Below, one piece after another: positions 17,069 through 24,985 of a DNA stretch of 64,000 nucleotides (position 1 is its first letter; each line of letters starts with the position of its first letter). Under the pieces are notes generated by a model that did no database searches, was not told the DNA's origin, and saw only the letters and a program-made list of their open reading frames with translations. The stretch comes from JBFGCT01 sp963825565 (GTDB taxonomy: Bacteria; Actinomycetota; Acidimicrobiia; Acidimicrobiales; Ilumatobacteraceae). The stretch lies in contig CAWGTW010000012.1 in assembly GCA_963825565.1 (NCBI GenBank), positions 248,001-312,000 of the forward strand. Direction: 5' to 3'. The position numbers were made by a program, and so were the translations under genes.

Positions 17069-17893
17069 ATGGCCGTCACCGACGATGCACCGACCACCTT
17101 CCCCACGATCGACGGGATCGAGCTGACCCCCAAGGACGTCAGCCTCAACGGTCCACCGGAGTTCGACTCGGTCGAGCAGGAGCGCCACTACCGCAAGACC
17201 CACCTCGCCGGCGCGCTGCGGATGTTCGGGCGGCTCGGGTTCAGCGAGGGCGTCGCCGGCCACATCACGGTGCGCGACCCCGAGTTCCCCGACCACTTCT
17301 GGGTCAACCCGTTCCGCATGAGCTTCCGCCACGTGCGCCAGAGCGACCTGATCCTCGTCAACCACGCCGGCGACGTCGTCTACGGCGAGTACCCGGTCAA
17401 CCGGGCGGCGTTCGTCATCCACGCCGCGATCCACTCCGCCCGGCCCGACGTCGTCGCCGCCGCGCACGCCCACTCGCCGTACGGCAAGTCGTTCAGCTCG
17501 CTCGGCATCCCGCTCGCCCCGCTCACCCAGGACGCCTGCATCTTCTACCAGGACCACCGGGTGATCTCCGAGCAGGGCGGCGCCGTCGTGTTCGAGCTGG
17601 AGGCCGGTCGAGAGCTCGCCGCGGCGTTCCCCGACGGCAAGGCGGCCATCCACCAGAACCACGGCCTGTTCACCGTCGGGCAGACGGTCGACGAAGCGGC
17701 GTTCTGGTTCATCTCGATGGAGCGCTCCTGCCAGGCCCAGCTCCTGGCGATGGCGGCCGGCACGCCGATCGAGATCAACGACGAGTACGCCAGCTACACC
17801 GCGCAGCAGACCGGTTTCCCGATGGCCGGCTGGTTCAGCTTCCAGCCGATGTGGGAGGAGATCTCGCGCACCGAGCCCGAGCTGTTCGAGTAG
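17069..17893 (+). CDS. class II aldolase/adducin family protein
   Basis: 274-aa member of the zinc-dependent class II aldolase/adducin fold (fuculose-phosphate aldolase relatives). Visible motifs: GFSEGVAGHITVRDP (about 57-71), the metal-binding AAAHAHSPYGK with two His residues (about 131-141) and a third His region in HQNHGLFTVG. The length and the N-terminal extension before the first motif resemble the adducin-like subgroup of unknown substrate rather than sugar-phosphate aldolases. The start is supported by TAGCGT six bases upstream. Confidence 0.85.
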   Translation: MAVTDDAPTTFPTIDGIELTPKDVSLNGPPEFDSVEQERHYRKTHLAGALRMFGRLGFSEGVAGHITVRDPEFPDHFWVNPFRMSFRHVRQSDLILVNHAGDVVYGEYPVNRAAFVIHAAIHSARPDVVAAAHAHSPYGKSFSSLGIPLAPLTQDACIFYQDHRVISEQGGAVVFELEAGRELAAAFPDGKAAIHQNHGLFTVGQTVDEAAFWFISMERSCQAQLLAMAAGTPIEINDEYASYTAQQTGFPMAGWFSFQPMWEEISRTEPELFE

Positions 17894-17983
17894 CCGCCAC
17901 GAGCGTCCGGCCGCGGCGCCGATGACCACCTCTGCGCCCGTCGCCGCACCGACCGCCGCCTCGTCACCGCGACGCCCCCTGAC

Positions 17984-18889
17984 ATGACGACGCCCCATCA
18001 TCGGCCCGGACCGGTCGTCCGATGGCTCGACACCACGCAGCCCGAAGCGCTGTTCGTGCTCGCCGCTGTCGCCCAGTACATCGGCGCAGCGATCGCGGTC
18101 GTGTTGTTCGACGAGGTCGAACCGCAGACCGTCGCCTGGTTCCGGGTGATCGGCGCCACGCTCGCCGTGCTCCTGGTGTCCCGCCGCTGGTGGCGCGGTT
18201 GGTCTCGCGATCAGCTGCTCGCTGCCGCGCTGTTCGGTGTGGCGACCTCGTTGATGAACACGTTCTTCTACCTCGGGCTCGATTCGACCGACCTGGCCAA
18301 GAGCGTGACGATCGAGTTCATCGGCCCGATCACCGTCGCCGCGGTCGCCACGCGGTCGGCGCGCAACGCGGTCGCACTCCTGCTCGCCACCGCCGGCGTG
18401 ATCGTGCTCGGCGGGGGCGAGATCGGCGACAACGCTGCCGGCATCGCGTTCCTGCTCGCAGCGTCGGCGATGTGGGCGGTGTACATCGTCGTCGGGGCGC
18501 GGGTCGCTCGCCTCGACCGGGGCGTGTCCGGGCTCGGCGTCGGCCTGGCGATCGGGGCCGTCGCCATCACCCCGCTCGGGGCACCCGGGAGTGGGGTCGT
18601 CTGGTCGTCGTGGCGGCTGCTCGCGCTGTGCCTGCTCGTCGGCGTGTTCTCCAACGCGATCGCCTACGGCATCGACCAGTTCACGCTGCGCCGGATCCCG
18701 ATCCGCCGCTTCTCCGTGCTGCTCGCCCTGCTTCCCGTCACCGCGACAGCGATCGGCGTGATCGCCCTCGACCAGCGGCCATCAGCGGTCGAGTTGGCGG
18801 GGATCACGCTCGTCGTCGCCGGTGTGTTCGTCCAGGAACGCGAGGAGCTGGCGCGCGTCGAGCGGACGGTTCGGGCCGAGCCCACCTGA
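17984..18889 (+). CDS. EamA/DMT-type transporter (RhtA-like)
   Basis: 301-aa integral membrane protein with ten predicted helices in two EamA halves (about 22-145 and 155-285). The segment FYLGLDSTDLAKSVTIEFIGP matches the YxxxAlxxxPlgxAvtiEFlGP pattern of RhtA-type threonine/homoserine exporters, so amino-acid efflux is likely. The start is assigned to the ATG at 17984, as no clear Shine-Dalgarno or -10 box decides it. It converges with the MoeB fusion gene, with two strong hairpins between. Confidence 0.83.
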   Translation: MTTPHHRPGPVVRWLDTTQPEALFVLAAVAQYIGAAIAVVLFDEVEPQTVAWFRVIGATLAVLLVSRRWWRGWSRDQLLAAALFGVATSLMNTFFYLGLDSTDLAKSVTIEFIGPITVAAVATRSARNAVALLLATAGVIVLGGGEIGDNAAGIAFLLAASAMWAVYIVVGARVARLDRGVSGLGVGLAIGAVAITPLGAPGSGVVWSSWRLLALCLLVGVFSNAIAYGIDQFTLRRIPIRRFSVLLALLPVTATAIGVIALDQRPSAVELAGITLVVAGVFVQEREELARVERTVRAEPT

Positions 18890-18908
18890 GCCCTCGTGCT
18901 CCACCAAC

Positions 18909-18986
18909 CGGCGCGGCACACCGGGCGGTCGACCGGGGACCGCGCCGCCGACCGTCCGGCGATCGGGCGTGCCCGCGATCGGCCGG
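18909..18986. terminator. two hairpins between convergent genes
   Basis: CGGCGCGG / CCGCGCCG (18909-18916 and 18940-18947) form 8-bp perfect arms. A second stem at 18956-18986 pairs CCGGCGATCGGGC with its complement apart from two bulges around a GT loop. They are well placed to end transcription from both sides. Confidence 0.45.
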
Positions 18987-19009
18987 GCCGCGATCGCCGG
19001 CGACGGCGT

Positions 19010-20176
19010 TCAGGCGTCGTGCAGGCCCGGCGCGCAGAGCCCCTCGAGCTCCTGGACGACGATGCGGTCGCGGTTGGCGTACGTGACCCGGTTCGCTGGA
19101 TCGGGCTTCAGGTTGAAGACCCGGAACTCCATCTCGGTCGTGTCGACGGTGAGGATCCGGCCGATCAGCCCTTCGCCGAGGCCGAGGAGCAACTTGATCG
19201 TCTCCAGCGCCTGGATCGACCCGATGATGCCGGGCAGCACGCCGAGCACGCCGGCCTCGGCGCAGCTCGGGGCGAGCTCGGCCGGAGGCGGCTCGGGCAC
19301 CATGTCGCGATAGGTCGGACCCTCGAGCGGGTGGAACACGCTGACCATTCCCTCGAACCGGAAGATCGAGCCGTGCACCACGGGGATGCCGAGCTTGACG
19401 CTGGCGTCGTTGAGCAGGTAGCGGCTCGGGAAGTTGTCGGCGCCGTCGACGATCACGTCGTAGCCGGAGATGATGTCGACGATGTTGGACGCGTCGAGCC
19501 GGGTGTCGTAGGTGACGACGTCGACGTCTGGGTTGAGCATCGTCAGCGTCTTCTTGGCCGAATCGACCTTGCGGTCGCCGATGCGATCGACGTTGTGCAG
19601 GATCTGGCGCTGGAGGTTCGACGAGTCGACCTCGTCCATGTCGACGATGCCGATCGTCCCGACGCCGGCGGCAGCGAGGTACAGCGCGGCCGGCGACCCC
19701 AGCCCGCCTGCGCCGAGCAGCAGCACCTTGGAGTCGAGCAGCTTCGCCTGGCCCTCGACGCCGACCTCGGGGAGCAGGAGGTGGCGCTTGTACCGGTTCG
19801 TCTGCTCGGGTGTGAGCGACACCGGGAGCTTCCATGCCCGCCCCTCGTCCTTCCACCGGCCGAACCCACCCTCCATCGACGCCGCACCGGTGTAGCCGAG
19901 CTCGCGCATCGTCTTGACGGCGAACGCGGAGCGGACGCCCGCCGCGCAGTACACGACGACCGGTGCGTCCTTGTCGATGATCCGTGCCTCGATCTGGGCT
20001 TCGAGGTGGCCGCGAGGGATGTGGATCGCCCCGTGGATCGCACCCTCGCGGTACTCGTCGGGTTCGCGCACGTCGAGGGCCAGCGCTCCGTCGCGGAGGC
20101 GGGCCGCAGCGGTCTCGGGATCGATCTCGGCGATCTCTGCTTTCGCAGCGGTGAGGAGGTCGCGGAACGTTGCCAT
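19010..20176 (-). CDS. rhodanese-MoeB/ThiF fusion (sulfur-carrier adenylyltransferase)
   Basis: 388-aa fusion. Residues 1-100 are a rhodanese domain (LDVREPDEYREGAIHGAIHI, active-site loop YCAAGVRS). Residues 125-385 are a MoeB/ThiF E1-like domain (LGAGGLGSPAALYLAAAG, then DGADNFPSRYLLND, then catalytic Cys in SCAEAGVLGVLPG). Such proteins adenylate the C-terminus of a ubiquitin-like sulfur carrier and transfer sulfur to it, for molybdopterin, thiamine or cysteine synthesis. In mycobacterial MoeZ the rhodanese is C-terminal; here it is N-terminal. Zinc CxxC pairs are absent, as in MoeZ. The start at 20176 follows TAGGAT by eight bases. Confidence 0.88.
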   Translation of the reverse strand: MATFRDLLTAAKAEIAEIDPETAAARLRDGALALDVREPDEYREGAIHGAIHIPRGHLEAQIEARIIDKDAPVVVYCAAGVRSAFAVKTMRELGYTGAASMEGGFGRWKDEGRAWKLPVSLTPEQTNRYKRHLLLPEVGVEGQAKLLDSKVLLLGAGGLGSPAALYLAAAGVGTIGIVDMDEVDSSNLQRQILHNVDRIGDRKVDSAKKTLTMLNPDVDVVTYDTRLDASNIVDIISGYDVIVDGADNFPSRYLLNDASVKLGIPVVHGSIFRFEGMVSVFHPLEGPTYRDMVPEPPPAELAPSCAEAGVLGVLPGIIGSIQALETIKLLLGLGEGLIGRILTVDTTEMEFRVFNLKPDPANRVTYANRDRIVVQELEGLCAPGLHDA

Positions 20177-20184
20177 GGGTCGAA

Positions 20185-20190
20185 ATCCTA
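20185..20190 (-). promoter_or_regulatory. -10 box of the rhodanese-MoeB gene (TAGGAT)
   Basis: TAGGAT on the minus strand, eight bases before the ATG at 20176. Confidence 0.45.
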
Positions 20191-20322
20191 GCGCTATTGT
20201 CGAGTGGGTAGGTCGGGAATCGGTGCAACCGTTCGCCGCCATCGGGAATTCCCGGTCGGCGCGTCCGACGGCGGCTCGGATTCGACGTCCGTTTCCCGCC
20301 TGCGGCCCTCGGCCGGGATCGG

Positions 20323-20328
20323 TACGGT
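20323..20328 (+). promoter_or_regulatory. -10 box of the second EamA gene (TACGGT)
   Basis: TACGGT, six bases before the GTG at 20335. Confidence 0.5.
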
Positions 20329-20334
20329 GCTCGC

Positions 20335-21258
20335 GTGACCGAGGCCGCGTCCACCGAGCAGCGCAAGCTGTTCACGGCCGCCAACGCCGAGAACGAGGGG
20401 CGGTTCGCGGCCGTCGACTGGGCGCTGTTCCTCGCCGTCGCCGGCATCTGGGGATCGTCGTTCCTGTTCATCGACATCGGCCTCGACGCCCTCCCGCCGG
20501 GGTTGATCACGCTCGTGCGCGTCGGGCTCGGAGCCGGGGCACTCGCCGTGCTGCCGCGCCGGCGGGTGACGCTCGAGCGCGACGACCGCGTCCGGCTGAT
20601 CGTGCTGTCGGTGATCTGGGTCGCGATCCCGTTCACGCTGTTCCCGATCGCCGAGCAGCACGTCAACTCGTCGGTGACCGGGTTGCTCAACGGCGGCACG
20701 CCGATCTTTGCCGCACTCGTGGCGACCGTGTTGTTCCGGCAACGGCCGCGTGGGCCATTGCTCGCCGGGATCGGCATCGGGTTCGCCGGGGTGGTGCTGA
20801 TCAGCCTGCCGTCGCTCGACGACGGCGCGAGCGAGGCGCTCGGGGTCGGCCTCGTCGTCGCTGCGACCGTGTGCTACGGGTTCGCGCTCAACCTCGCACC
20901 CCCGCTCCAGCAGCGGTACGGGTCGGTCAACCTGATGGCCAAGATGCTGGCGCTGGCCACGCTGTGGACGACGCCGTACGGGCTGTGGCAGCTCGACGAA
21001 GCCGAATGGGACCCGGGGCCGCTGGCCGCGGTCGTAACGCTCGGCGTCGTCGGGACCGGTCTTGCGTTCGCGCTGATGGCAACGCTCGTCGGGCGGGTCG
21101 GCTCGACCAGGGCATCGTTCATCACCTACGTGATCCCGGTGGTCGCGCTCGCCCTCGGCGTCGTCGTCCGCAACGACGAGGTCGCCCCGCCGGCCCTCGC
21201 CGGCGTGGTGCTCGTCATCGCCGGCGCCTTCCTCGCCAGCCGCCGCACGAAGCGGTGA
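20335..21258 (+). CDS. EamA/DMT-type transporter
   Basis: 307-aa drug/metabolite-superfamily transporter with ten predicted helices and two EamA repeats. The first holds WGSSFLFIDIGLDALPPG and the second ends ITYVIPVVALALGVVVRNDE. A hydrophilic N-terminus of about 28 residues precedes helix 1. The substrate is not predictable. It differs clearly from the RhtA-like paralogue at 17984, so it is not a recent duplicate. The GTG start at 20335 is fixed by TACGGT six bases upstream. Divergent from the rhodanese-MoeB gene; convergent with the sirtuin. Confidence 0.85.
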   Translation: MTEAASTEQRKLFTAANAENEGRFAAVDWALFLAVAGIWGSSFLFIDIGLDALPPGLITLVRVGLGAGALAVLPRRRVTLERDDRVRLIVLSVIWVAIPFTLFPIAEQHVNSSVTGLLNGGTPIFAALVATVLFRQRPRGPLLAGIGIGFAGVVLISLPSLDDGASEALGVGLVVAATVCYGFALNLAPPLQQRYGSVNLMAKMLALATLWTTPYGLWQLDEAEWDPGPLAAVVTLGVVGTGLAFALMATLVGRVGSTRASFITYVIPVVALALGVVVRNDEVAPPALAGVVLVIAGAFLASRRTKR

Positions 21259-21321
21259 CGCGGACATCAGCGAGCAGCACGACGCGGCCAGCACATCGAC
21301 GTCGCGGCGGGTGTACCGACT

Positions 21322-22071
21322 TCACACCAGCGCGGGCAGGATGTCGCTGATGCCCCCGACGAGGAGATGGTCGGCGTAGCGGTCCATCGCCGTCTCGGCG
21401 CCGTTGACGATGACGACGGCCGCACCGGCGGCCTTGGCCCGGGGCACGCAGTTCGCGGCGGGGAAGACGCTCAACGTCGAACCGACGGCGAGCAGGACGT
21501 CGGCCTCCTCGCTGACCCGCAGCGCCCGCTCGATCACCTCGGGGACCAGCGCCTGACCGAAGCTGATCGTGTCGCTCTTCAGGATCCCTCCGCAGACGAG
21601 GCACGGCGGGTCGTCCTCGCCGGAGCGGACGCGGTCGAGCGCCTCGGCCATCGGGCGCCGATCGGTGCACTCCCAGCAGCGGGTCCACCACACCGTCCCG
21701 TGGACCTCGATCACGCGGTCCTCGGCGTTGCCGGCCTGCTGGTGCAGGCCGTCGATGTTCTGCGTGACGATTGCGTGGAGCCGGTCGCGGCGTTCGAGCT
21801 CGACGATCGCCCGGTGGCCGACGTTGGGCCGCGCCGTCCAGGCCGGCGTCGTCAGCCGGTTCTGCCACGCCGCTCGTCGGACGTCGGGATCGGCGAGGTA
21901 GTACCCGATGTTGGACGCCTTCTCGGCCGCCGGGTTCTTCGTCCACAACCCGTTCGGACCGCGGAAGTCGGGGATCCCCGAGTCGGTGGAGATCCCCGCC
22001 CCCGTCAGCACGACGATGCGGCCCGCGCCGGCGAGGAGCTCGCGGGCCGCGGTGATGCCCGGCGGGAGCAT
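21322..22071 (-). CDS. cobB: Sir2-family NAD-dependent protein deacylase
   Basis: About 249 aa. The sirtuin core is complete: GAGISTDSGIPDFRG (NAD binding), TQNIDGLHQQAG and the catalytic His in VHGTVWW. A zinc site uses CWEC and CLVC, and SFGQALVPE, VGSTLSVFPA and IVNGAE follow. It removes acetyl or longer acyl groups from lysines, for example to reactivate acyl-CoA synthetases. The start is uncertain. The ATG at 22071 gives the usual N-terminus; a GTG at 22089 or the ATG at 22146 would extend it. It converges with the EamA gene. Confidence 0.88.
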   Translation of the reverse strand: MLPPGITAARELLAGAGRIVVLTGAGISTDSGIPDFRGPNGLWTKNPAAEKASNIGYYLADPDVRRAAWQNRLTTPAWTARPNVGHRAIVELERRDRLHAIVTQNIDGLHQQAGNAEDRVIEVHGTVWWTRCWECTDRRPMAEALDRVRSGEDDPPCLVCGGILKSDTISFGQALVPEVIERALRVSEEADVLLAVGSTLSVFPAANCVPRAKAAGAAVVIVNGAETAMDRYADHLLVGGISDILPALV

Positions 22072-22260
22072 TGGATCGGGGTCGTGCACGGCCCTCCACT
22101 GTGGCCGATCGCACCGCCGCAGCCAACCCGGCACGCCCGGAGGCACCGGACACCAGTGGGTTCGGCGTGGGCTGTCGTGACCCGACGGGTGGTGCGCGAC
22201 GACGGTTCACGTGTTCGGCCGCGATCGGCCGCTGGTGCCGCCCGACCCGATGAAGCTGGT

Positions 22261-22327
22261 CCCGGACTCGATCGGCCCGGACACCATCGGGTTCTGGACA
22301 CGATCGGGTTCCGGGCACGATCGGGTC
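22261..22327. repeat. four degenerate 17-bp tandem units
   Basis: Units of the form CCGGACACGATCGGGTT repeat with a period of 17 bp (16 in the first). They lie between the sirtuin gene and the promoter of the L,D-transpeptidase. Each unit holds a short GATCGGG/CCATCGGG core; a partly inverted copy follows to about 22350. Confidence 0.6.
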
Positions 22328-22398
22328 CCGAACCCCATCGGTGTCGGGAACCGGGGGCTGCGGTGGTCGCCGGCGGGGCGTGCTGCCAGACTCGTGGC

Positions 22399-23247
22399 GT
22401 GCGCCACGTCCGACTGCTCGCTGCGGCGGTGGCCGCCTCGTCGCTCGTCGCGGGCGTTGCGATCGCCGGGCCGCCGACCGGGATCGACGATGGCGGCACT
22501 GCGCTGCATCCGGCCGGGCGCGACGTGCAATGGCTGGCCGACGGCGCGTGCGACCTCGACACCGCTCAGGCCCTCGGCGCCCGGCACCCCGCCGTGCGCC
22601 AGTTGGTCGTGCTCGCCACCGACGGCGTTGCCGACACGTCCGGTTCGGCGTTCGTCGCCGTGCGGACGAGCGGCGGCGGATGGGAATGCCAGAGCGCCAC
22701 GTTCGGCGCCCGCTTCGGGCGTGCCGGCACGCGCCCGCTGCTCGATCGACGATCGGGAGACGGCACGACCCCGGCGGGGGTGTTCCCGCTCGGCGAGGTC
22801 ACCGCCTGGGACGGCCAGACGTTCAACGTGTTCGGCAACCGTCCCGACCCCGGGGTACGCACCGGTATCGGCTATCGCGACGTGCACCAGAGCGACTGCT
22901 GGGGCGCCACACCGAACGACCCGACCTACCAGCACCTCGTCGACCGGTACGGATGCCCGGGACCGCACGACGAGTGGCTCCCCAGGTTCGGCGACGTGTA
23001 CTCCCACGCTGCGGTGATCGGCGCCAATCTCGACCCGATCTCGGGCGACGCACCCGGCGAGACACCGTACGCCGCCGCGATCTTCCTCCACCGCCACAGC
23101 TACACCGCGACCGGTGGCACACGGCCGACGAGCGGCTGCGTCTCGCTCGCCTACGACGATCTGGTGGCCACGATCCGGCTGCTCGACCCGGACCTGTCCC
23201 CGCACTTCGCGATCGGCCCGACCGACTGGCTCCGCTCGACCGCCTGA
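22399..23247 (+). CDS. secreted L,D-transpeptidase (YkuD) family protein
   Basis: 282-aa exported protein: a signal peptide of about 24 residues (RHVRLLAAAVAASSLVAGVA), then a YkuD-type catalytic domain. The active-site pattern is clear near the C-terminus: FLHRHSY (His) followed by TSGCVSL (Cys about residue 249). Other Cys residues (DCWGAT, YGCPGPHDE) may form disulfides. It resembles the murein L,D-transpeptidase YafK/ErfK group that forms 3-3 cross-links or attaches proteins to peptidoglycan. The GTG start follows CAGACT, a one-base variant of the -10 box, by six bases. Confidence 0.85.
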   Translation: MRHVRLLAAAVAASSLVAGVAIAGPPTGIDDGGTALHPAGRDVQWLADGACDLDTAQALGARHPAVRQLVVLATDGVADTSGSAFVAVRTSGGGWECQSATFGARFGRAGTRPLLDRRSGDGTTPAGVFPLGEVTAWDGQTFNVFGNRPDPGVRTGIGYRDVHQSDCWGATPNDPTYQHLVDRYGCPGPHDEWLPRFGDVYSHAAVIGANLDPISGDAPGETPYAAAIFLHRHSYTATGGTRPTSGCVSLAYDDLVATIRLLDPDLSPHFAIGPTDWLRSTA

Positions 23248-23354
23248 TCCCCCATCCCGTCCGGACCCATCCCATCTCATCGCGATCGCGTCGCGATGGT
23301 GAGCGAGTGGTCGACCAGAACCGCGACACCGACGGATGGGGGGAGTCACAGCGG

Positions 23355-23360
23355 TAGCGT
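23355..23360 (+). promoter_or_regulatory. -10 box of prfC (TAGCGT)
   Basis: TAGCGT, seven bases before the ATG at 23368; leaderless layout. Confidence 0.55.
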
Positions 23361-23367
23361 CGGAACG

Positions 23368-24948
23368 ATGTCGGAGCAGGTGATCGAGGAAGCGGCGCGC
23401 CGCCGGACGTTCGCGATCATCTCCCATCCCGACGCCGGCAAGACCACGCTGACCGAGAAGTTCCTGCTCTATGCGGGTGCGATCCAGTCCGGCGGCGCGG
23501 TCAAGGCCCACGAGGGGCGACGCGCCGCCACCTCGGACTGGATGGACATGGAGCAAAAGCGCGGGATCTCGATCACCTCGACCGCGCTCAACTTCCCGTA
23601 TCGGGACCACGAGCTCAACCTGCTCGACACCCCTGGTCACCGCGACTTCTCCGAGGACACGTACCGCGTCCTGTCGGCGGTCGATGCGGTGGTGATGGTC
23701 CTCGACTCGGCCAAGGGCATCGAGCCGCAGACCCTCAAGCTGTTCGAGGTGTGCCGCTCCCGGAGCCTGCCGGTGCTGACGTTCCTCAACAAGCTCGATC
23801 GGCCGGGCCTGGAGCCGATCGAGTTGCTCGACCAGATCGAGGAGCAGATCGGCTTGCGGCCGACCCCGGCCACCTGGCCGGTCGGTTCCCACGGTGACCT
23901 CCGGGGCGTGATCGACCGCCGGACCGACGTGTTCACCCGCTTCACGCGCACCGCCCGCGGCTCGCAGATCGCGCCGGAGGAGGACGTGCCCGCAGATCGC
24001 GCCGCCGACGAGGAGGGTGCCGCTTGGACCAAGGCGAGCGACGAGTCCGAGCTGCTCGATGCGATCGGCGCCGACGTCGACCTGCCGTCGTTCCTCGCCG
24101 GGGAGTCGACCCCGGTGTTCGCCGGGTCGGCGCTGACCAACTTCGGCGTGCGGCACCTGCTCGACGCAATCGTCGATCTCGCTCCGGCGCCGCCACCGCG
24201 TGGCGACATCGACGACAAGCCGCGCCACCTCGACGAGCCGTGCTCGGCGTTCGTGTTCAAGGTGCAGGCCAACATGGACCGACACCACCGTGACCGGATC
24301 GCGTTCGCCCGCATCTGCTCGGGCAGGTTCGATCGAGGGATGGTGCTGATCTGCCAGCGAACCGGCAAGCCGTTCGCGACGAAGTACGCGTCGACCGTGT
24401 TCGGCGCCGAGCGCACGACGGTCGACGAGGCGTTCCCCGGCGACGTCGTCGGGTTGGTCAACGCGACCGGGCTGAACATCGGCGACACGCTGTACGACGA
24501 GGCCGGTGCAGCCGTCGAGTTCCCCCGGCTGCCACAGTTCGCCCCCGAGGTCTTCGCCACCGCGCGGCCGACCGACACCGGCAAGACGAAGCAGTTCCGC
24601 AAGGGCCTCGACCAGCTCGGCGAGGAAGGCGTCGTCCAGGTGTTGCGGGACCCCGACTGGGGCGACGCCTCACCGGTGCTCGCCGCGGTCGGCCAGCTCC
24701 AGTTCGACGTGTTCGCCAACCGGCTCGACGTCGAGTTCAACGCCCCGATCGAGCTGTCGTCGGCCCCGTATCAGGCGATCCGGCTGACCGACCGTGAGTC
24801 GGCCGCGGTGCTGCGGGAGAAGACCGGCGTGCGCATCCTCGCCCGCGCCGACGGGCGGATCGTCGCGTTGTTCGAGAACAAGTACGCGCTGGCGCGCATC
24901 GAGCAGAACGAACCCGAGCTGACCCTCGACCACCTCATCGCCGGCTGA
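23368..24948 (+). CDS. prfC: peptide chain release factor 3
   Basis: 526-aa translational GTPase that recycles RF1/RF2 from the ribosome. GTPase motifs: SHPDAGKTTLTEK (G1), RGISITSTALNF (G2 region with the family RGISVT-type motif), DTPGHRDFSEDTYR (G3) and NKLDRP (G4). The N-terminus AARRRTFAIISHPDAG and the length are typical of RF3. The C-terminal domain reads QFDVFANRLDVEFN. The start at 23368 rather than the longer frame is set by TAGCGT seven bases upstream. It converges with the DUF2207 gene across a perfect hairpin. Confidence 0.95.
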   Translation: MSEQVIEEAARRRTFAIISHPDAGKTTLTEKFLLYAGAIQSGGAVKAHEGRRAATSDWMDMEQKRGISITSTALNFPYRDHELNLLDTPGHRDFSEDTYRVLSAVDAVVMVLDSAKGIEPQTLKLFEVCRSRSLPVLTFLNKLDRPGLEPIELLDQIEEQIGLRPTPATWPVGSHGDLRGVIDRRTDVFTRFTRTARGSQIAPEEDVPADRAADEEGAAWTKASDESELLDAIGADVDLPSFLAGESTPVFAGSALTNFGVRHLLDAIVDLAPAPPPRGDIDDKPRHLDEPCSAFVFKVQANMDRHHRDRIAFARICSGRFDRGMVLICQRTGKPFATKYASTVFGAERTTVDEAFPGDVVGLVNATGLNIGDTLYDEAGAAVEFPRLPQFAPEVFATARPTDTGKTKQFRKGLDQLGEEGVVQVLRDPDWGDASPVLAAVGQLQFDVFANRLDVEFNAPIELSSAPYQAIRLTDRESAAVLREKTGVRILARADGRIVALFENKYALARIEQNEPELTLDHLIAG

Positions 24949-24954
24949 CCGTCA

Positions 24955-24979
24955 ACACCCGGTGTCTCACACCGGGTGT
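24955..24979. terminator. bidirectional hairpin, 11-bp perfect stem
   Basis: ACACCCGGTGT-CTC-ACACCGGGTGT lies exactly between the convergent prfC and DUF2207 genes, 7 bp after one stop codon and 7 bp after the other. There is no T-tract. Each arm is itself nearly palindromic. Confidence 0.6.
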
Positions 24980-24985
24980 CAACGA

